In this document: piece by piece, positions 57,301 through 64,000 of the stretch
How positions within the stretch are numbered: the first letter of the stretch is position 1
How the letters are laid out: each line of letters opens with the position of its first letter
Assembly: GCA_021234155.1 (NCBI GenBank)
Contig: JAJEKV010000011.1
Location: 6,681,132 to 6,745,131 of the forward strand
Origin: Isoetes taiwanensis
Lineage: Eukaryota; Streptophyta; Lycopodiopsida; Isoetales; Isoetaceae
Reading direction: 5' to 3'
Length of the DNA stretch: 64,000 nucleotides
The notes under the pieces: model-generated
What the model saw: the letters and a program-made list of their open reading frames with translations, nothing else
Databases searched by the model: none
What the model was told of the DNA's origin: nothing
Position numbers and translations under genes: made by a program

Positions 57301-59400
57301 GATCAAGCGCAGTGCCTGATCTACCGGCCATAGCTAATTTGAGCGCCTCCAGCCTTAGACTTTCTGAGCAAAACGCTTTCTTTTTACTATTCTTCAATAT
57401 GGTTAGATCAAATGTTAGATTTGGGCCCTCTTGGACATCCTTAATGTTGGTCGGTCACGCGCCTACAAACCTGACCTCCTTTTTGAGGCCCGTTCATTTA
57501 GGTGCTCATTGGCACGACACAACACTCATGATGTTCTTGTCTTACGCACATTTGCCTCTTTTGTGAAAGACACAACACTCATGATGTTTTCTCTTAGGAG
57601 CAGATCTCTTGGCAAATAGATGCATAATATTCTGGAGGGTTATGGAACTTTTGGACAAGATATTGTGGAGGGATCTTATTTCGGATGCTTTACATCAACA
57701 TTTTTGGGCCATAAATGAAACTGCCCTTCATGAATGAAGAAGAAACATTTGTAAACTTGGGCAGTATTGTACTTATCTTTATGGCTCTTATAATAGAAGT
57801 CAAAATTTGAGTTGCAAGACAAATTGCATAATAACTAGAGCTAATTTTGTCGTAAAGGTTGTCCTAATGTTGGAGTATTTATAGTTTAAATGTGATATAC
57901 AATGTTGAGAAGCAGTAGATTTTGTGTTGCGAGTGGGCACTTTTCCAGCGAGCCAGGTTGCAGTCGCCCTTCCAGCTTCTTTGTAATTGTTTAAGGTTCA
58001 GCTATGCTCTTTTTTTAATTTTGCTATTCCCTTGGTGAAGGAACAAGTTCCGGGGCTGCACACTATAGAGTATATGGATGCAATAGATTATTGGAGTAAT
58101 TAGACAACAAAATTCACTTGATTGTTTAGCAAAATTCACTTGATTCATCTTCCTTAATTACAACGACATGTTTGCTATGTCTCTTGATACATTATTTGCA
58201 GATACAACAATGCCAAAAAGTACAGGTGTAATAATGCCAAAAATACAGACATCATGAATTAAGAAACCACTTATTTTTCTAGTGTTTGCAATAAATTAGA
58301 CGTTTGCCATCAACATTGCCCATAAATATAATGCATCATTAACAAGCCCAAAGTGAACATATGTAAAAATGCAAAACAGGTTGATCAGATCTGGCTCATA
58401 TTGAATTGAGACTTATTGTTTTATTCGCAAAGTCCTTACTCATTGTGGTGATTGCAATATCCCTTAGTCTTGTGGATGATGATTAATTCATTTTGTCTAC
58501 ATAGCATATATGTAGATGCGATAGCATATATGTACATGTGATGATGTATAGAGGATTTGCGTGACATTTCGACATCATAGAAAAATAAGTATAATTTTTA
58601 TTACAATATCATAGGCTCAATTAGCAATTGTGAAATATTAGCAACACCCAGCACAGAGAGTACCACGGGCTTCCATAGATACACAAAAGCAACCAGACAT
58701 ACCTTATCCATAACAACAATGATGACAACAGCTAGGAAAAGATTTTGGTTATTGAGAGATGAGCGATGCACCACTAGGGCACCAATTCCTAGGATGCCAA
58801 ATATTTCTGGACAATAGTATGATTGACACAGATGAACAATCTACTACCAAATACTTGAAGCATTTGATTATTGCTTCAAGTACTTCAAAGGCAAATTTTA
58901 GATATAGTTAATGCCATTTCCACTGCCAGGAAAACAAGAACTACATCGCATGCCACAAAAAGTTTAAACTTCATCTTATGCCAAAAGTTTCAACTGGCTT
59001 GGCTGCTCTTTTAACTGCTACCTTTTTTTAGCTCCATCCATCCATCCATCCTGGAGACTGAGAGTTGATTGGCTTTGAGGTATAGCTTTCCTTGTGGTCT
59101 TACAGATCCTATGCCAGCTATATTATATTTACCATCATCCATGTGGGTTTGTGGCATATTCCAAGTATATGTCAGTATATGCTCGAAAACATGACTTTGA
59201 GGTGTGATTTAAGCCATTTCACTCTCGGGTCACGGAGGGCAACCCTCCGTGCGCAGCACCTTGTTTTCCTTTGTGTTCCAATGAGGAAACAATATTTTTT
59301 GATCTATTGTGATTCCTCCTAATAAAGGCTTCCATGAAATGTGATGCTAATAAAGGCTTTGTATAGCAGGAGACCAATACCTTATAATGCACGTCTATTT
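54390..59400. other. Gene-poor stretch, unidentified
   Basis: Short frames (for example 56,103-56,537, 144 codons, and 57,312-57,566) have no motif that I recognise. A 26-bp palindrome (gggttgcccctagggggcaaa) lies at about 54,401. A 20-bp motif 'gacacaacactcatgatgtt' is doubled at about 57,515 and 57,569. A segment around 'gtatattcaagtatatgctg' (54,446) resembles one at 59,155. No RNA gene or transposase is visible. Confidence 0.45.
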
Positions 59401-59404
59401 TGCA

Positions 59405-60010
59405 CCTTTTTTTTTTTTTTTTTTTTTTTTTTTTGAAGGCAAGAGTCTGTATTATATTCGAATGATAAAACATTTATATACATACAGTTGAGTATGGAAC
59501 TGCTACCACTTCTCTAATCCATGAATAGCAGTCCATACTCTGAGCCTAGTACTCTTAGAACCCCTCTCAACTTCTTCTCCATAGGATACTACAGGAGAAG
59601 AGGACTAAGTTCCTAGACTCTAGTGATGCAACAAGGGCCAGCTACTGGACAAAAGCTACCCGGCCTCTTCTCCAAACAGATACTATGGGAGCACAGCTCT
59701 TGTCTTTCCCTGTGCCCCACTTGCATCACAGCTTCAAAAAGTTTGGCCCTAAGATAAACAGAAGAAACCAGACTTGAGTTAGAGAGCCATAGAAGAACGA
59801 AGCAACCAAGTGCACTGATCTGCCACCAGGCAAGAACATAGGATCCTCTGTATGTGCTCCTCCCGAATATAGTGGTGGCCAAGCTAGCATCTGTAGCAGT
59901 ACTATAGGGAGTGCCCTGGGCAGCACTCAACCTTCTTCTCACTAAGCGGACCAGCAAGGGCACCACCGCTAGAATCCTAAATCATGCCAGGCCCATCTGC
60001 ATCTAGCTAT
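59405..60010 (-). mobile_element. Retroposon 3' end, minus strand, with long A-tail
   Basis: A run of about 28 T at 59,407-59,434 is, on the minus strand, a poly(A) tail. It follows 'aatataatacagactcttgc' and 'cttc', the kind of 3' end found in plant LINEs. A minus-strand frame of 117 codons (59,966-59,613, starting MVPLLVRLVRRRLSAAQG) precedes it but shows no LINE motif. It is therefore a 5'-truncated LINE or another retroposed transcript. Target duplications were not found. Confidence 0.5.
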
Positions 60011-60049
60011 GCAGGTCTTGTCCTCCTGCAAAACCAAGAACGAAAGTCA

Positions 60050-62070
60050 ATATACTAGGCCAAGTTTTTTTTTCCCTCACTCATTCTAGATGGATCTCAA
60101 CTTGTCACCTATGGCGGAGCCTCGTTATATCCAAGTTGTCCTCTAGATTAGTATATATGATGGCATAGCAGAAGATATAGGACCAGGTTTCAAATGATAG
60201 TGCAAATCTGTTATAATAGATTTCACTCAAGGATTATTCTTTCAATTTTAAGATTATATTAACTGCAATGGATTTCTGTTAGCTTTCTAAAGGGCCATTA
60301 GTCATTGTACTCTAAGAAATTCATTCCTCTCATTCTAAAGTAAACTATCTGCATCTTTTTAACGGGGTTCAGAAAGCAAGTAAGCATATTGCAGGTTGCA
60401 GGTGCATCTAGTTGTGCCTCTGTGAAAACATCGGCCAACCATTTCAGTCTATTGCATCTTCTTGAAATAGCTCGTTCCTCCTGCCAAACAATGAAAATAC
60501 TGAATGAGAAAGGGCAATTTTCTTCTACTCATATTTTGAAGATGTGCCTCACTGGCTAGACTTTGTTGCCATATATCAATCCCTTTTCGATGCTCATATG
60601 AATGATACAACCTTTAGGTGCAAGAAAGGAGATCCTAAATTTATCACAGAAATAAATTGCAGCATATTTATTATAGAATTAGTCAAGCAATAGCAGAATT
60701 CTTTCGAGGCATAGAAGAGGAAATGAGGTTTAACAGGAATCACTGAATCGAGTGACAGAAATTGATGGCAGAGAATATGTTTATTACTCCAGTAAAAGTT
60801 TAGAGGATTGGGACAAGTTTATGAGGCTCTACTTCCGTGGCTTATAAACTTTGGGCAGAGCAAGAACAAAGGCATCTTGTGCTAGGGGTTAAACTCATCT
60901 CTTACGTTCTAGATCCCTGAATGGTACTCGTGTAAGGAGTTCAACTTAACTCTGCTCATATGAAACATGATTTCAGGTGATCAAAGCAACTACTTGGGAG
61001 TTGGTTGAAAATCACAAGAGACAAATCATTGCTAGAGCCAAATAGGCTTATAAGATCATGTACCAAAAGGATAGAAAAGCAAGCTATATAAAAGTTTAGA
61101 ATATAATGAGGTGAAACGTGATAGGAACCTAAATACCATATCCAATCAATGGAAAAAAAAATATGAGAAATATGTTGCCTGTTCTCAGCGAGTATTCAAG
61201 CAACATTAGAACATGAGTGGAAGTGGTTGACACAAGCCGGTGAGCCTGGTTCCATGGTTTATAAACCATGGGGAGAACAAGAACAAAGGTTGCTGACCAT
61301 GAAGATCCGATGAAAGATGAGGTAGAGTTAAACATGGTTTACTCTGCTAATTAGACCCTAATCAAATATCTACAAAAATGCAAATGAAAACTGAATTAAA
61401 GTTACCTCCATGAATCAAAGTTACCTCCATGAAAATTTCATGTTAAAGAGATCTACTACCAATGCTACACGTCAACATCTCCTTCCTCAGGAGAACAAAA
61501 TTACCTTTTGATCTTCAAGCTCGGTTCATGGGTCTTATTTTGTGAGACCTCCAAGCAAAAAGCCAAGGTTATGAGACAGCTCAAACATCTCAAGATAATG
61601 CAAATCCTTTTTGAAAGGATGCGCTGCAGCAATGAAACCGGATGAAATAGCTCAAAGCCCGCTCTATAAACATTTGTTGATGGGGTCTACGATGCACATA
61701 CACCATATGCTCCAATAAATTTAGATGCACAGGTAAAATCTGCATCATCACATTGTTCAAGTGTTGAAAAAACAAGAGTTTCTACAAAAACAACACATGA
61801 GGAGATAAAGAATATATGGAGACATAGCAGTATGCCCAAATAAAGGGAAAACATACCATCCAAGTCCAACACCAAAGTTATTGGATGATATTTTAATACT
61901 AGACTAGAAGCCATACAGGATAGAAAAATAATTAAGAGTTAAGAGTCTCTGCATATTAGACATAAATTTTAGGTTTATCAGTGCTTGAGCAACATGTTGA
62001 ATCTTCAACAGTTACCTCTTAAAAAGAAGGGAAGGTCCGAGAAAATAATGTCTCCAAAACAAATGTGCAT
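60050..62070. other. Gene-poor stretch with a diverged local duplication
   Basis: Sequence around 'gcttataaactttgggcaga' with 'caagaacaaagg' (about 60,840) is similar to 'tttataaaccatggggaga' with 'caagaacaaagg' (about 61,258). A 17-bp unit 'aaagttacctccatgaa' is tandemly doubled at about 61,400-61,435. No coding gene is recognised. Confidence 0.45.
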
Positions 62071-62078
62071 ACCGTATA

Positions 62079-62213
62079 CAGGAATGGCAATCTACTTGCC
62101 ATTCCTGGGATGGAAACAGGGCGACGCGCGAAGCGCGGAGCCCTGTTGACATCCCAGGATTCGCGCATCGCCCTGTTGACATCCCAGGAATGGCAAGTAG
62201 ATTGCCAATCCTG
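62079..62213. mobile_element. Foldback MITE, about 135 bp
   Basis: The left arm starts caggaatggcaatctacttg (62,079). The right arm ends ttgccaatcctg (62,213), its reverse complement over about 34 bp with one mismatch. Both ends adjoin TA, which fits a 2-bp target duplication. Inside, 'gccctgttgacatcccagga' occurs twice, and further complementary parts (gggatg/catccc, cagggc/gccctg) would extend the stem. No coding sequence. The structure is a near-complete hairpin, as in small Tc1/mariner-type MITEs. Confidence 0.75.
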
Positions 62214-64000
62214 TAACGTGGAAGACAGAGAGGTGCGATTCAGCAGCCCAGAATGCTGGGTAAAATCAGAGAATGTCGGGTAGAATCGCTGAATCGAAGG
62301 TAAACGCCGCAGAGTGTGAGGTAAACGCTATTCTTGCCGCAGTAAAAATATTTGAGTGTGTGTTTGTTCTACCCATTAACATTCCTGTAAAATAAAAGTG
62401 CCACGTGGCACGGCGTGATAGGCGGATAGGGCTGAATTGCACCTATCTATTTTTTACGTGTTTGTGAATCTCTTATTCTTGTTATGAAATCATTGGGTTT
62501 CAAAGGATCCTGCGTCGCACATACTGCCTTGCTCCTGTAAATGAATAGCAAATGAAATTCAAATAAACAATCCAGGTAACTCTAGCTACGTCGATAAAAC
62601 CACAAATTATAGCGGTGAGACAAAGACCACAAAACTGTCGTTCTGTATCTCCTTCTAAATTTCTTCCAAGATGTCTAATTTCTCCAAGCAAATGCATGGC
62701 TAGTTCATAGAGATCTTAGAATGCCCTGAAAGAAGCCCCGTCCATGCATTTTTGCAATTACAGCATATTAATCATGGAAACAGGAGGAAGTTCCACAAGC
62801 CTAAAATTCAAGCAGTCAGTATATCTGATACTTTGAATGCAACATTGTAACAAAAGATGCCCAAACTATTGCACAAGTTTTCCGACTGCGAAACCTATGC
62901 TAAATGCATGATGAATCGGCCATTCAAAAACAAATATCTGTAGAGAAACGATGAAACATATAGCACTTAAAAAAGGAAAAGGTGAAAGAAGAAGCATATT
63001 TGCCACGAGCCACAATGCCCCTTTCACAATGTCGCACATGTAGTTTTGCCACATTAGCTCGCAAGACAAAAGTACTAGAAAAAGTTAAAACTTGAATCCT
63101 TAGGAGAAGTGAAAAGGAAGGGTCGAAAAAGCAAGAGGCTAATCCGAGACCTCTCTCATAATGGCACAGAGGCAAAGCAACATGTCCTGCCTATAAAGTC
63201 AGGGCATTTTTTCGAGCAAAGTGTGCAGATGCAAGACTTATGGAAAGGCAATGGGGTGGTTGTTGAGAGTCCAAAGGAAGGACGTCGCGGCCTATGCTAC
63301 CAGCGTGTCACTATTTTTCTAATTTCGCCAGCCTTAGATTTCTAAAAATAAACATCCAATGATGTAAGCTTATGCCATCTTGGATATTGATGAGGTGGAG
63401 GTGCTACGTCGATAGGCTAGAATTGCAAGAAAGGCTGTAGACTTGGTTGGGTTGGTGTGCTAAAAAAAACTACATGTCAAGAAATAGGAAAGGTCTACAA
63501 TTGGGAGTAAAATTTACTGATTTTCTCTGCAACATGCTTTTGTTTTTACAAAGTATTGTAGCTATCTATCTATCTTATCAAGTGGTCATTTTTATGCAAT
63601 TCATATGCATGCTTACCATCCATGGACTTGCATGCTAAATACCCTCCACGAAATGTTCAAGAAAAGACATGGCAACAAAAAATGACGGAGTTTGATCAAC
63701 AGCTCATAAAGGAACACCACCTTCGACCACCAGCATGCCTAGACTGGACCTTCACTGTTCGTCTATCTTGTTTTCATTCTATATTGTTGCTGGTGACTTC
63801 TATAGAAATCAACAGCACATATGACTTGTGTATATGTGAATAAATTTTTCTAGTTGTGTAAAACTCTGTACAGGGATGTGATTTGAACTAAACATAGCTC
63901 TTAGAGTATTACTGTTCTGGCCATAAACATCCATAAACATTTGAAACAAACCACCTCCATCCAATCAAATCTTAGCTCTAGCAGTAAGACTGGCTCACTA
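62214..64000. other. Gene-poor right end
   Basis: Frames here are short and unrecognised. The frame at 63,622-63,843 starts MDLHAKYPPRNVQEKTWQQK and reads in a protein-like way for about 40 residues (KMTEFDQQLIKEHHLRPPAC). It could be an exon remnant but nothing around it supports a gene. No tRNA or transposon ends were seen. Confidence 0.4.

Overview
The window looks like nuclear DNA of a land plant. It holds one intact gene, an 11-exon gene for the beta subunit of the cytosolic chaperonin CCT (10,361-13,044, + strand), whose derived protein reads like plant CCT2 and has GT-AG introns. Almost everything else is transposable-element sequence, gene fragments and simple repeats. There is no operon, rRNA gene or bacterial or viral gene block. 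I cannot name the species. The repeat load and the decay of nearly every element suggest a large, repeat-rich plant genome.

Layout. 1-3.3 kb: two local tandem duplications and a broken L7Ae/SNU13-like gene fragment with its intron. 3.9-6.1 kb: remains of a non-coding Copia-like LTR element (initiator-tRNA primer site, duplicated LTR tail). 7.1-8.6 kb: a decayed but complete Merlin-superfamily DNA transposon with terminal inverted repeats, an 8-bp target duplication and an IS1595-like DDE transposase. 10.3-13.0 kb: CCT2. 13.8-14.5 kb: a DAD1-like class 3 lipase pseudogene ending at an A19 tract. 14.8-22.5 kb: an LTR retrotransposon with gag, protease and reverse transcriptase, but unfamiliar coiled-coil ORFs where RNase H and integrase would be expected. 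24.3-29.0 kb: a SINE and a minus-strand L1-like LINE. 29.6-29.9 kb: a second SINE-like element. 31.1-35.6 kb: a GC-rich island containing a different, minus-strand LINE.

35.6-38 kb: LTR-like repeat units, a minisatellite and a 0.5-kb inverted-repeat element. 38.9-54.2 kb: a plus-strand LINE (DUF4283-like ORF1, APE endonuclease, reverse transcriptase) split by at least three later insertions: a CACTA-type element (42.6-45.1 kb), a polyadenylated retroposon with a 15-bp target duplication (45.47-45.91 kb), and a 4.3-kb element with perfect 26-bp inverted repeats sitting inside a (TATC)n microsatellite (48.83-53.17 kb). The last carries a tandem array of hairpin units. 54.3-64 kb: gene-poor sequence with one 3' retroposon end (59.4 kb) and a 135-bp foldback element (62.08 kb).

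The window is therefore mainly a record of nested insertion around one housekeeping gene. The most unusual parts are the plant Merlin element, the microsatellite-embedded 4.3-kb inverted-repeat element with its hairpin array, and the LTR element with replaced 3' coding region.
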